A stretch of DNA of 64,000 nt. Origin: Roseiarcus sp036488815 (GTDB lineage Bacteria; Pseudomonadota; Alphaproteobacteria; Rhizobiales; Beijerinckiaceae). Where the stretch lies: NCBI GenBank assembly GCA_036488815.1, contig DASXGX010000045.1, forward strand, positions 1 through 64,000, read 5' to 3'. The translations under genes and the position numbers were made by a program. Positions within the stretch are counted from its first letter, which is position 1; every line of letters starts with the position of its first letter. Positions 23,818 through 33,333 of the stretch are shown piece by piece. The notes under the pieces are model-generated. The model was not told the DNA's origin. It did no database searches and worked only from the letters and a program-made list of their open reading frames with translations.

Positions 23818-25527
23818 CTAATCCCGCACGAACTCGAACCTGTCGACGTCGACGAGGCCCTTGTCGGTGATCTTGAGGTGCGGGATCACCGGCAACGGCA
23901 GGAACGCCACTTGCAGGAACGGCTCGGCGAGCACGACGCCCAGGCTCTTGGCGGCCGCGCGCAGCGGGATCAGCGCCTTGTGGACCTCCTCGAAGCTGAG
24001 GAGGCTCATCAGCCCGGCAATCGGCAGGGCGAGTTCGGCCAGCACGCGTCCGCCCTCCGCGACGACGAAGCCGCCCTCGATCTCGATCAGCCGGTTGACC
24101 GCGACCGCCATGTCCTCTTCGTTCGCGCCGACGACGGTGATGTTGTGGCTGTCGTGGCCGACCGACGAGGCGATCGCGCCGCGCTTCATGCCGAAGCCGC
24201 GCACGAAGGCGACGGCGATGTTGTCGTTTACGCCGTGGCGCGCGACGACTGCGACTTTGACCAAGTCCTGGTCGAGATCGACGCCCCTCAGGCCATTGGC
24301 GAAGGGCAACACGACCGGCTCGCGCTCGGTGATGATCTTGCCCGGAATGACGCCGATCGCCTGGGTCGAGGGTCCCTGCCCGCGCGCCACGAAATCCGCC
24401 GCCGAGACGCGCCGCGCCTTGACGCTACCGCGGCCGACTGGGGCGATCGAACCCCGGCTTGCGAAAAGGTCTTCGCCAACGATCCTTCCTGCGGTCAGGA
24501 CGCGCGAAACGGCGCACGATTCGAGATCGTCGACGACGACGAGGTCGGCCCGCCAGCCGGGCGCGACGAGACCGCGATCCTTGAAGCCGAAGATGCGCGC
24601 GGCCGAAATGCTGGCGGCGCGATAGGCGGCGAGCGGCGGCGCGCCGAGCGCTATGGCGGTGCGGATGATGAAGTCGAGATGGCCCTCTTCGGCGATGTCG
24701 AGCGGATTGCGATCGTCCGTGCAGAAGGCGATGTAGGGTGAATGGCGCTCGGTGATGATCGGCGCAAGGGCGTGGAGATCCTTCGAGACCGAACCCTCGC
24801 GCACCAAAATCTGCATGCCCTTGGCGAGCTTCTCCAACGCTTCGGGCACGTTGGTCACCTCGTGGTCGGTGCGAATGCCGGCGGCGAGGTAGCCGTTGAG
24901 ATCGAGGCCGCGCAGCAGCGGGGAATGGCCATCGATCGGCCGTCCCTGGAAGGCGGCGAGCTTGGCGATGGAGGCGGGGTCGCGCGCAAGGACGCCGGGG
25001 AAATTCATGAATTCGGCGAGGCCCAGCACTTTGGGATGGCTCGCCAGAGGCAGCAGATCCTCCACCTCCAGGCGCGCACCGGAGGTTTCCAGATGGGTCG
25101 CCGGCACGCAGCTCGAAAGCTGGACCCTGAGATCCATCGCCGTCGCAATCGAGGCGTCGAGGAAATAGCGAATGCCGGCGGCGCCGAGCACATTGGCGAT
25201 CTCGTGCGGATCGCAGATCGCCGTCGTGACCCCATGCGCCAGCACGCAGCGGTCGAACTCGAGCGGCGTGATGAGCGACGATTCGACATGCAAATGCGTG
25301 TCGATGAAGCCGGGAACGACGACCTTGCCGGCGACGTCGATCTCGATCGCACCGCGATACTCCCCGTGCGTTCCGACGATCCGGTCGCCAGTGATCGCGA
25401 TGTCGCTCTTGGTCAGTTCGCCAGTGACAAGGTCGAAGATGCGGCCGCCCTTCAGCACGAGGTCGGCCTCGGCGAGGCCTCGCCCCTGCTCGATGGCGCG
25501 AGCGAGATGGGCTGCGACGTCGTTCAT
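23818..25527 (-). CDS. ade: Adenine deaminase
   Basis: 569 residues, the size of the AdeC-type adenine deaminase of the amidohydrolase superfamily. GFIDTHLHVESSLITPLEFD carries the HxH metal ligands, GVTTAICDPHEIANVLG and LAEFMNFPGVL follow, and C-terminal SVGHDSHNITVVG is typical. It converts adenine to hypoxanthine in purine salvage. AGGAG lies upstream of ATG 25527. No regulator is adjacent. Confidence 0.95.
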   Translation of the reverse strand: MNDVAAHLARAIEQGRGLAEADLVLKGGRIFDLVTGELTKSDIAITGDRIVGTHGEYRGAIEIDVAGKVVVPGFIDTHLHVESSLITPLEFDRCVLAHGVTTAICDPHEIANVLGAAGIRYFLDASIATAMDLRVQLSSCVPATHLETSGARLEVEDLLPLASHPKVLGLAEFMNFPGVLARDPASIAKLAAFQGRPIDGHSPLLRGLDLNGYLAAGIRTDHEVTNVPEALEKLAKGMQILVREGSVSKDLHALAPIITERHSPYIAFCTDDRNPLDIAEEGHLDFIIRTAIALGAPPLAAYRAASISAARIFGFKDRGLVAPGWRADLVVVDDLESCAVSRVLTAGRIVGEDLFASRGSIAPVGRGSVKARRVSAADFVARGQGPSTQAIGVIPGKIITEREPVVLPFANGLRGVDLDQDLVKVAVVARHGVNDNIAVAFVRGFGMKRGAIASSVGHDSHNITVVGANEEDMAVAVNRLIEIEGGFVVAEGGRVLAELALPIAGLMSLLSFEEVHKALIPLRAAAKSLGVVLAEPFLQVAFLPLPVIPHLKITDKGLVDVDRFEFVRD

Positions 25528-25865
25528 TGCGTGGTCTCCTGGGGTAAGCGGACGGCGGGCTGAGGCATGGAGGCCTCCGCGGAAACAAGTCCGGCAATGT
25601 TTCAGGCTTGCGGGGCTTTCTCAAGCCTGTCCATGGCTGGCGATGGGATCGTGTTCCCTCGTCCCCTTAACTTGACGACCAGCGTCGCCCGCAAAAAGGT
25701 TAATCGTTCAAACGGTCATGTAACGCCAAATTATTATTTAATACGTGACCCGTTCGCTTGGTGGTATCGCTATTAGGATGCAGCGTGGCGGCTCCGCCGC
25801 TCGGCGGGTTTGGGTCGCCCTGTCGCGCGCACTTCGGCGCGCAATCCTTTCGCGCGACACGTACG
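25528..25865. other. 338-base non-coding gap with AT-rich patch
   Basis: Divergent region between adenine deaminase and the RND permease. No supported gene. Bases around 25700-25745 are clearly AT-rich against the surroundings and probably hold the permease promoter. The frame that opens at 25758 upstream of the permease has no ribosome-binding site and no family match, so it is not taken as coding. Confidence 0.5.
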
Positions 25866-28800
25866 ATGATCGCACTCGTTCGGATCGCCCTCAGCCGACC
25901 GTACACATTCGTCGTTATGGCGATCCTCATCGTCATTTTTGGCGTGACGGCATGGGTGAAGACACCCACGGACATCTTTCCCAATATCGGCATCCCGGTC
26001 GTCGCGGTTGTGTGGACTTATGACGGCCTGCCCGCCGACGATATGTCGAAGCGCGTGATCTACTATTACGAGCGCACTCTGAGCACTCAGGTCAACGACA
26101 TCGAGCATATCGAATCGCAGTCCTTGCCGAGATACGGCGTCGTAAAAGTGTTCTTCCAACCGAAGGTCAATATCAACGCCGCGCTGGCGCAAGTCACAGC
26201 GGCTTCGCAGACGGTCTTGAAGCTGCTGCCGCCGGGAATTACGCCACCGTATGTGCTCAGCTTCAACGCGGCGACTGTGCCGGTTCTGCAATTGGCGTTG
26301 TCGAGCCTATCCCTTTCGCAGGAGCAACTGTTCGACGCCGGTCAAAATTTTATTCGTCCGCAATTGGCGACCGTTGCGGGCGCGTCCATTCCTTCCCCCT
26401 ACGGCGGCAAGTTTCGCGAGGTCCAGATCGACGTCGACCAGCGGAAGCTGGAGGCGTATGGGCTCTCCGCTCAGGACATCGTCAGCGCCGTCGGTCAGCA
26501 GAACATCGTGACGCCGGTCGGCACGGAAAAGGTCGGCAATTTCGAGTACGTCATTTCGCTCAACGGTTCTCCAACCCAGCTCGCCGGCCTCAACGACTTG
26601 CCGGTCCGCGTCGTAGACGGCGCGGTCATCTTCGTTCGTGACGTCGCCTACGCGCACGATGGGAGCCCGCCGCAAATCAATATGGTGCGGGTGAACGGCT
26701 CCAACGCCGTTTTGATGACGATCCTCAAGGCGGGATCGGCCTCGACACTCGACGTTATCAACAGCGTCAAGGCTTTGCTTCCCAAGCTGCGTGAGACTTT
26801 GCCGCCGAGCTTACGTCTGGAGGCGGTGGGCGATCAGTCCTCGTTCGTCGAATCGGCGGTGAATTCGGTCATATTCGAGGGTGCCGTCGCGGCTGCGCTA
26901 ACGGGATTGATGATCCTCGTATTTCTCGGCAGTTGGCGATCGACGCTCATCATCACGATTTCGATTCCCCTGGCGATCCTCGCCGCCATCGCCGCGCTCG
27001 CCGCGCTCGGCGAGACCATCAACATCATGACGCTCGGTGGCCTCGCGCTCGCGGTCGGCATTCTCGTCGACGACGCCACGGTGACGATCGAGAACATCAA
27101 CTGGCATCTCCAACAGGACAAGGAGATCGAGAGCGCGATCATGGACGGAGCGCGCCAGATCGTCGTTCCCGCGACTGTCTCCCTTCTGTGCATCTGCGTG
27201 GTGTTCGTGCCGATGTTCACTCTCGGCGGCGTATCGGGTTTCCTTTTCCGCCCGATGGCGGAAGCGGTCGTGTTCGCTCTCTCGGCTTCGTACGTCCTCT
27301 CTCGCACCCTCGTCTCGACAATGGCGCTCTATCTCCTCGCCGGTCAGGAAAGCCGCGCTGAGGGGGGCGGCCCGGCGCCGACTCGCAATCCACTGGTCCT
27401 GCTTCAACGCGGATTCGAGCGTGGCTTCGAACGCGCCCGAGCGGGATATCGGCGGCTCGTGACAGCCGCGGTCGGCGCGGGCTGGGTTTTTATTGTCGGC
27501 TTTCTGATCGCGGTCGGCGGCTCGTTCGCGCTGTCCCCGTTCCTGGGAGAAAATTTCTTTCCTCCGGTCGCGACCGCTCAGCTCAAGCTTCACGTGCGTG
27601 CTCCAACCGGAACGCGCATCGAGGAGACCGCGCGGTTATGCAGTCGGGTCGAGGACGTCATCCGCAGGACGATCACTCCCAACGCACTCGGCCCGATCGT
27701 CGACAACATCGGGTTGCCGCTCAGCGGCATCAACTCCGCGTACAACAATTCCGGCACGGTCGGGCCTAGCGACGCCGACATCTTGATCACGCTCAATCCC
27801 GGGCATCGCAGCGCCTCGGACGCCTACGTGAAGCGGCTGCGCGAGTCCCTGCCAAGATCGTTCCCCGGTTCCACCTTCGCGTTTCTTCCCGGCGACATCG
27901 TCTCGCAGACCCTCAATTTCGGCCTGCCGTCGCCGATCGACGTTCAAATCGTCGGGCCCGATCAGATCAAGGACCGCGACTACGCCAGCGCCTTATTGAA
28001 GCGGATCGCCCGGGTGACCGGCATTGCGGACGCGCGCATTCAGCAGGCGTTCAACAATCCGACGTTCAAGGTCGACGTCAACCGCGCGCAGGCGGCGCTT
28101 ATCGGTCTCACCGAGGGCGACATCGCCAAGAGCATGCAAGACTCGCTGTCGGGCAGTTTCAAACTCGCGCCGACATTCTGGATCAATCCGAAGAACGGCG
28201 TCGCCTATCAAATCGTCGTGCAGACCCCGCAGTATTGGCTCAGTTCGACGTCGAACCTGGAGAACATTCCAGCTTCCGAGGCCGATACGTCGCAAATCCT
28301 CGGCGGCGTCGCCAGGCTCAGCCGCGCGGCAAGTCCGTCGGTCGTTTCGCATTACGCAGTCCAGCCGGTCATCGACATTTTCGCGACGAACAGCGAGCGC
28401 GATCTCGGCGCCGTCTCGCGCGACATCCGGAAGATCCTGGATGAGACGGCCGCGAGTGCGCCGCCTGGATCGACCGTCGTGATGCGCGGACAAACCGCGA
28501 CCATGGCTTACGCGTTTTCCCAGCTCTATGTCGGCATCGCGCTGGCGATCGTGCTCATCTACCTGCTTATCGTCGTCAATTTTCAGTCCTGGAGCGATCC
28601 CTTCGTCATCATCAGCGCCTTGCCGACGGCGCTGGCGGGCATCGTTTGGATGTTGTTCATCACGCGCACGACGCTTTCCGTCCCCGCTCTCACTGGCGCA
28701 ATCATGTGTATGGGCGTCGCGACCGCAAACAGCATTCTGGTGGTGAGCTTCGCCCGCGAAAAGCTCGCCGAGGGCGCCGATGCGCTCACGGCCGCGGTCG

Positions 28801-29051
28801 ACGCCGGCTTCACGCGCTTCCGCCCTGTATTGATGACGGGTTTGGCGATGATCATCGGCATGGCGCCGATGGCGCTGAGCGCCGAGCAAAACGCGCCGCT
28901 CGGCCGCGCCGTGATCGGCGGCCTGATCTGTTCGACCATCGCCACGCTCTTCTTCGTGCCCGCGGTGTTCCGGCTCGTCCACGAACGGCGCAGTGGCGCT
29001 GCGCGGCGCCAGGTCTCCGGGGGCCTTGAAGACCAGGCTGAGCCAATGTGA
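25866..29051 (+). CDS. RND efflux permease (AcrB/MexB superfamily), lone
   Basis: 1061 residues with the 12-TM, two-large-loop plan of RND pumps. It starts MIALVRIALSRPYTFVVMAI, with FPNIGIPVV early in the first loop. TM4 keeps the paired proton-relay aspartates (AVGILVDDATVTIENI). In TM10 the lysine of AcrB (AKNAIL) is replaced: GVATANSILVVSFARE has Ala at that place, while the TM11 Thr (LMTGLAMIIG) remains. Substrate unknown. No membrane fusion protein or outer-membrane channel gene lies on either side, so partners must be encoded elsewhere. Start ATG 25866 fits the family N-terminus. Confidence 0.9.
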   Translation: MIALVRIALSRPYTFVVMAILIVIFGVTAWVKTPTDIFPNIGIPVVAVVWTYDGLPADDMSKRVIYYYERTLSTQVNDIEHIESQSLPRYGVVKVFFQPKVNINAALAQVTAASQTVLKLLPPGITPPYVLSFNAATVPVLQLALSSLSLSQEQLFDAGQNFIRPQLATVAGASIPSPYGGKFREVQIDVDQRKLEAYGLSAQDIVSAVGQQNIVTPVGTEKVGNFEYVISLNGSPTQLAGLNDLPVRVVDGAVIFVRDVAYAHDGSPPQINMVRVNGSNAVLMTILKAGSASTLDVINSVKALLPKLRETLPPSLRLEAVGDQSSFVESAVNSVIFEGAVAAALTGLMILVFLGSWRSTLIITISIPLAILAAIAALAALGETINIMTLGGLALAVGILVDDATVTIENINWHLQQDKEIESAIMDGARQIVVPATVSLLCICVVFVPMFTLGGVSGFLFRPMAEAVVFALSASYVLSRTLVSTMALYLLAGQESRAEGGGPAPTRNPLVLLQRGFERGFERARAGYRRLVTAAVGAGWVFIVGFLIAVGGSFALSPFLGENFFPPVATAQLKLHVRAPTGTRIEETARLCSRVEDVIRRTITPNALGPIVDNIGLPLSGINSAYNNSGTVGPSDADILITLNPGHRSASDAYVKRLRESLPRSFPGSTFAFLPGDIVSQTLNFGLPSPIDVQIVGPDQIKDRDYASALLKRIARVTGIADARIQQAFNNPTFKVDVNRAQAALIGLTEGDIAKSMQDSLSGSFKLAPTFWINPKNGVAYQIVVQTPQYWLSSTSNLENIPASEADTSQILGGVARLSRAASPSVVSHYAVQPVIDIFATNSERDLGAVSRDIRKILDETAASAPPGSTVVMRGQTATMAYAFSQLYVGIALAIVLIYLLIVVNFQSWSDPFVIISALPTALAGIVWMLFITRTTLSVPALTGAIMCMGVATANSILVVSFAREKLAEGADALTAAVDAGFTRFRPVLMTGLAMIIGMAPMALSAEQNAPLGRAVIGGLICSTIATLFFVPAVFRLVHERRSGAARRQVSGGLEDQAEPM

Positions 29052-29126
29052 ATGCAGAGGCATCACGCTGGTTGTGCGCGGATTTGCCGCCCAAAGGCGC
29101 CCATCCTGAAGCGTCTTCGAGGCGCC

Positions 29127-29657
29127 TCAGGGAGTTGGGGGTTGCGTGGCCCGAACCGCCCGGTAGGTCGGACCCTTCGGTCCGAAAGCGGGTTCGACGT
29201 GGAAATTGTCCTCGGCGCTCATTTTCCCCAGGGATACGGCCTCATTCGGCATGATGAGGGTCGCAACGTCGCCGACGAACACGATCACGTGCCGGTTTTG
29301 GGCGTTCAGGCGCTTCGCCATCCGCCTGAGATCCCCATAGTAAGGCTCCTTGCGCCACGCCTGGGGCGAACCCGGGTCGACCTGGGCGTAGAGAAAACCG
29401 TTGGCGGGAAAGATCGTCAGGACGATACGCGAACGCTCCGGTTTCCAGACGTCGGGCACGTTCGCATCGGTCATCCAGAGGCAGAAGAACTGCCGGCAAT
29501 GGACTGGCCGCGTTTCATGAATCCCGCAGCCGACGCCCGGCTGGCAATGACGGCACCAGACCCCCGCCGGCTTCTCGACCGCCGGAACGTGATAGACCTT
29601 GCAGCACAAGGCGCAGGTTCCGCATTCGCGGCCGGATTGAAGTTGCGTCTGGACCAT
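29127..29657 (-). CDS. YkgJ-type cysteine-cluster protein
   Basis: 176 residues. The N-terminus has CGTCALCCKVYHV, then CRHCQPGVGCGIHETRP and CRQFFCLW, the CxxCxxCC-type metal-chelating arrangement of the YkgJ family (zinc or iron binding). Function unknown in detail. Convergent with the RND permease gene and divergent from moaC. Confidence 0.8.
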   Translation of the reverse strand: MVQTQLQSGRECGTCALCCKVYHVPAVEKPAGVWCRHCQPGVGCGIHETRPVHCRQFFCLWMTDANVPDVWKPERSRIVLTIFPANGFLYAQVDPGSPQAWRKEPYYGDLRRMAKRLNAQNRHVIVFVGDVATLIMPNEAVSLGKMSAEDNFHVEPAFGPKGPTYRAVRATQPPTP

Positions 29658-29747
29658 GAAACCGCATTAGCTGACGCCGCAGGCGGAGGCAATGGCGGCC
29701 CGGACGCGAGCCATTGCCAGGGCCAGCAAAACTTGCTTGAAACGCGC

Positions 29748-30236
29748 ATGACTGGCCTCACCCACATCGGCGCCTCTGGCGAGGCGCGCATGGTCGATGT
29801 TTCCGACAAGGCGTCGACCGAGCGTGTTGCGATCGCCGAGGGGCGCGTCGTCATGCATCCCGAGACCTTGGCGCTCATTCTTTCGGGCGACGCCAAGAAG
29901 GGCGACGTTCTGGGAACTGCGCGCATCGCCGGGATCATGGCGGCCAAGCGCACGCACGAGTTGATCCCGCTCTGCCATCCGATCGCCTTGACCAAGATCG
30001 CGGTCGATCTTGCCCCCGACCATGCGCTGCCCGGCGTCGTGGTGCGCGCCGAAGCCAAGACGCGCGGGCAAACCGGCGTCGAAATGGAGGCGCTGACGGC
30101 CGTCACCGTCGCCTGCCTGACGGTCTACGACATGGCGAAGGCGGTCGATCGCGGCATGCGAATCGAGGGGGTGCGGCTCATCGAAAAGCGGGGCGGCAAA
30201 TCCGGCGAATGGCGCGCCGAGGGAGAACCGACATGA
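29748..30236 (+). CDS. moaC: Cyclic pyranopterin monophosphate synthase
   Basis: 162 residues, the family length. MVDVSDK near the N-terminus, KKGDVLGTARIAGIMAAKRT, HELIPLCHPIALT and GVEMEALTAVTVACLTVYDM cover the conserved active-site His, Lys and acidic residues. It performs the second step of molybdenum cofactor synthesis after MoaA. ATG 29748 gives a normal N-terminus; the much longer open frame from 29052 overlaps the opposite-strand gene and is rejected. Its stop overlaps the moeA start. Confidence 0.96.
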   Translation: MTGLTHIGASGEARMVDVSDKASTERVAIAEGRVVMHPETLALILSGDAKKGDVLGTARIAGIMAAKRTHELIPLCHPIALTKIAVDLAPDHALPGVVVRAEAKTRGQTGVEMEALTAVTVACLTVYDMAKAVDRGMRIEGVRLIEKRGGKSGEWRAEGEPT

Positions 30237-31468
30237 GCGGCGGCGGCTTGATTTCGGTGGCGGAGGCTCTCGCGCGGGTGCTCTCCTCGGTAACGCAGCC
30301 TCTGGCCGAAGAGGCGACGCCTTTGAGCGAAGCGCTCGGGCGCACATTGGCGCGCGACATGCGCGCGCTGCGCACCCAGCCGCCCTTCGCCATTTCCGCG
30401 ATGGACGGCTACGCTTTGCGCGCCGCGGACGCGGCAAGCGCCGGCGCTCGGCTCGAAGTGGTTGGAGAAGCGGCGGCCGGGCGCGCCTTCGATGGCCGGC
30501 TCGCGGCTGGGCAGGCGACGCGCATATTCACCGGCGCGCCGTTGCCGGAGGGCGCGGATGCGGTCGCCATCCAGGAGGAGGCGCGCCGCGATGGCAACTC
30601 GGTGACGCTCGCCGAGCGCGTCGCGCTAGGCGACAATATCCGCACGCGCGGTTGCGACTTCGGCGAAGGCGAGATCCTGCTGCAAGCCGGTCAGCGGCTG
30701 ACCGCGCGCGACGTGGCGCTCGCCGCCGCCGCCAACCATCCGACGCTTCCTTTGCGCCGCCGCCCCCGCGTCGCGATTCTCGCCACCGGCGATGAACTCG
30801 TTGCGCCTGGAAACGCGCCCGGGCCGGCGCAGATCGTCGCTTCGAACAATTTCGCGGTGGCCGGCATCGTCGCCGCGGCGGGCGGCGAGCCGATCGACCT
30901 CGGCATCGCCGTCGACGATCCCGCGGCTCTCGCGCGAAGCGTCGCCCAAGCGCAGGAGGCGAAGGCCGACGTTCTCGTCACGCTCGGCGGCGCTTCGGTC
31001 GGCGACTACGACCTGGTTCAGAAGACGCTGGTCGGCGCCGGCATGGAGCTCGGGTTCTGGCGCATCGCGATGCGTCCGGGCAAGCCGCTGATCCATGGGC
31101 GGCTCGGCGCGACGCAGGTGCTCGGCCTGCCCGGCAATCCTACATCCTCGACCGTTTGCGCGTTGCTGTTCTTGCGGCCGCTGCTGCGCGCCCTGGTCGG
31201 CGACCCGGACGCCGGCGGCGATCCGAGCGAGCCGGCGCGGCTCGCCGTCCGCCTCGAAGCCAACGCCATGCGCCAAGACTATATGCGGGCGACCTTGACG
31301 CGGGCTGACGACGGCGTCTTCCTCGCGACGCCGATCGCGTCGCAGGATTCATCCCTCGTGAAGGCGCTCGCGCGGGCGGACGCATTGGTGGTGCGCCCGC
31401 CGCACGCGCCGGCGGCCCAGGCAGGGGAAGCCTGCCGGATCATTCGCTTCGCGCCGATCGGCGGCTGA
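30233..31468 (+). CDS. moeA: Molybdopterin molybdenumtransferase
   Basis: 411 residues. ISAMDGYALRAADA, the GAPLPEGADAVAIQEE region, and the MoCF domain GDELVAPGN, VASNNFAVAGIV, TLGGASVGDYD and LGLPGNPTSSTVCALLFLRP are MoeA hallmarks. It inserts molybdate into adenylylated molybdopterin. ATG 30233 overlaps the moaC stop (ATGA) with GGGAG upstream, so the two are translationally coupled. Convergent with the CHAP-like gene, 11 bases away. Confidence 0.96.
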   Translation: MSGGGLISVAEALARVLSSVTQPLAEEATPLSEALGRTLARDMRALRTQPPFAISAMDGYALRAADAASAGARLEVVGEAAAGRAFDGRLAAGQATRIFTGAPLPEGADAVAIQEEARRDGNSVTLAERVALGDNIRTRGCDFGEGEILLQAGQRLTARDVALAAAANHPTLPLRRRPRVAILATGDELVAPGNAPGPAQIVASNNFAVAGIVAAAGGEPIDLGIAVDDPAALARSVAQAQEAKADVLVTLGGASVGDYDLVQKTLVGAGMELGFWRIAMRPGKPLIHGRLGATQVLGLPGNPTSSTVCALLFLRPLLRALVGDPDAGGDPSEPARLAVRLEANAMRQDYMRATLTRADDGVFLATPIASQDSSLVKALARADALVVRPPHAPAAQAGEACRIIRFAPIGG

Positions 31469-31479
31469 AGCAGACGCCC

Positions 31480-32001
31480 TCATTCGACTCGCACGAAAGC
31501 GATGACGGCGCGGCGAGAAATGACCGACTCGGCGACCCGGTGGCCCCAGTTGCCTGAGATCAGGCGGATCGAACCATTCGGCTCGACGCCCTCGACGAGG
31601 CCGACATGGCCGGCCCAGCCGCGCCGGGTGCCGATCACCGCAAGCGCGCCGACTTGAGGACCAGGGAGCCGCGGACCGTACGCCAGCGCCGAGGACACCA
31701 TGCGGTTCGCCAGCGGCCGATGGCCTGTGCGACGGAGCCAGAAGGAGACAGCGTCGGCGCACCAGGGCCCCGCCATTCCCGTCATGTTGCGGGAGCCGAT
31801 CCAATGGGCCGCCTCGGCGATCACGCTGCTACCTGTTCGGGCTTGCGAATGGGACCCACCTCTGGAAGCCGCCTGCCCGTTGGTCTCGGAATTGAAAGAC
31901 GGCACAAAGGCCCCATGCGCCCATGCACCATTTGTGAAAAAGGCGGACGCAATCGCCGCCGCAATAACGACAGACTTCAAATACTCATCCTTGCTTTTCA
32001 T
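31480..32001 (-). CDS. Secreted CHAP/NlpC-like peptidase (TIGR02594-type)
   Basis: 173 residues with a signal peptide (basic start, hydrophobic VVIAAAIASAFF, cleavage after AWA around 28). The mature part has GPWCADAVSFWLRR with the putative catalytic Cys81 and WAGHVGLVEG with His132, the spacing of TIGR02594/CHAP-type cysteine peptidases that cut peptidoglycan cross-bridges. Probably a periplasmic or secreted wall hydrolase; activity unproven. It is the only gene reading into a long AT-rich upstream region. Confidence 0.75.
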   Translation of the reverse strand: MKSKDEYLKSVVIAAAIASAFFTNGAWAHGAFVPSFNSETNGQAASRGGSHSQARTGSSVIAEAAHWIGSRNMTGMAGPWCADAVSFWLRRTGHRPLANRMVSSALAYGPRLPGPQVGALAVIGTRRGWAGHVGLVEGVEPNGSIRLISGNWGHRVAESVISRRAVIAFVRVE

Positions 32002-32587
32002 AGACAGACTCCTCCCGTCGTCGCCTTCGTTGAAAAGCGGCTTAAGGTTATGGAAGGATCCGGTCGCCTTCGTTAGCTATCGTGAGGAGTGTCGTCCCCC
32101 GCCGGCACGTATCGTGTGCCTATGATCAATTCGATCTGCGCGGGTTTTTGCGGAGAAATATGTCCGTTGTGTGGACAAGTTGTTGCGTATGACCTGAACG
32201 CCGGCGAACAATGATCGCAAATAAACGTTTCTATTGTAATATATTGCGTCAGACTGCGATTTGTCAGTCAATATTGTATTCTTAAATATTCATTCTGCTG
32301 CCGAAAGAAAGACGGCGGCCCTCCGAAGACCTTGGCTGGCCAAGGCAGGACGCTGCGTCTGGTCTTGAATTTCGCTGCGGCATTTCAAAATCTGGTTTCG
32401 CCACAGCGCCTTGCGGGCTTGAGCATCGGCTGAGCGAGATGGCGACTATTCGGGGCAATATCTGAATTGAATATGCCGCGAAGAAGGCCTCAGCGATTTC
32501 GTGCGGGAGATACAGCGGCGATCGCAGACATCACGCATAAGCAAGTGAGCTTTGAAATACTCCTCCACCCTGCGTCTCGCCGCGCCG
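32002..32587. other. 586-base non-coding block with AT-rich core
   Basis: Between the CHAP-like gene and recO, which run in the same direction. No open frame with a ribosome-binding site or known family. Bases 32150-32300 are unusually AT-rich for this chromosome. A hairpin with perfect 7-base arms lies at 32330-32345 (CCTTGGC, TG, GCCAAGG). It may hold the promoter of the CHAP-like gene, the 3' region of recO, a small RNA or a remnant of transferred DNA. I cannot tell which. Confidence 0.4.
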
Positions 32588-33319
32588 CTATTCGCTCTCC
32601 GCCTTCGCGGCGGCGGCGAGGAAGGCGCGTCGCGCGTCGGGCAATGGCAGGCTGCGCGGGGCGAAGAGATCCCGCATGAGGAAATGTCCGGTGAGGCGGA
32701 AGGCGTCAGCGATCTCGTGCGCTCCGGGGGCTGCCGCAGCGCCGGGCCGCAAAAACGCCGGCAGCGGCAGGAGCCGGTCGCGCCAAGGCGCGCCGGCGGA
32801 AGCGCTCACGGCGCGGCCAGACTTCGGCGAGACGTAAATCAGATCCTCGCGCGTCCCCGTCACCGCGCAACGCTCGAGGTCCAGGGCGAAACCGCATTCC
32901 GTAAGCACCTGCGCCTCGAAACGCGCGACCAGCGCCGGCGCCACCTCCGCCTCGTCGAGGCGCTCCGCAATCAGCTCCAGCGCCTCGAACAGGGATTCGT
33001 GCGGATCGCGCTCGGGCAGCAGGCGGAGCAGCGCGCCGAGATAGACGACCCCTGCAAGCGCGAGCCCGCTCGCGATGAAGCGCCCCGCCCGCATCACCAG
33101 CGGCTCGACCGCATAGGCGCCGAGATGTTCGTCGAGTCGCGCGCGCCAGACGAGGCCAAGGCTGTTGCCGGGCTGCAAAGCGCTCTGCAAGCGCGTCGTC
33201 CGCCCGCCGCGCACCAGACCGAGGTGGCGCCCGTGGCCCCGGGTCATCGCCTCCACGATCGTCGAATTCTCGCCATGACGGCGCACGCCGATGACGATGC
33301 CTTCGTCGCGCCACTCCAT
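32588..33319 (-). CDS. recO: DNA repair protein RecO
   Basis: 243 residues: N-terminal OB-fold beginning MEWRDEGIVIGVRRHGENSTIVEAMT, with LGLVRGGRTTRLQSALQPGN, then the helical domain with LDLERCAVTG and the VSPKSGRAVS loop. The zinc-finger cysteines of some RecO proteins are reduced, as is common in this class. It works with RecR in loading RecA at gaps. Start 33319 has GGAG seven bases upstream. recO often follows era; here it lies apart, downstream of an MFS gene. Confidence 0.92.
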   Translation of the reverse strand: MEWRDEGIVIGVRRHGENSTIVEAMTRGHGRHLGLVRGGRTTRLQSALQPGNSLGLVWRARLDEHLGAYAVEPLVMRAGRFIASGLALAGVVYLGALLRLLPERDPHESLFEALELIAERLDEAEVAPALVARFEAQVLTECGFALDLERCAVTGTREDLIYVSPKSGRAVSASAGAPWRDRLLPLPAFLRPGAAAAPGAHEIADAFRLTGHFLMRDLFAPRSLPLPDARRAFLAAAAKAESE

Positions 33320-33333
33320 CGCGCCGCTCCGCC

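Noticed and set aside
27993..29066. Minus-strand frame opposite the RND permease
   Set aside because: Antiparallel shadow with no motif.
32077..32271. 64-residue minus-strand frame in the AT-rich gap
   Set aside because: No ribosome-binding site or family resemblance, and it lies in AT-rich sequence; taken as non-coding.
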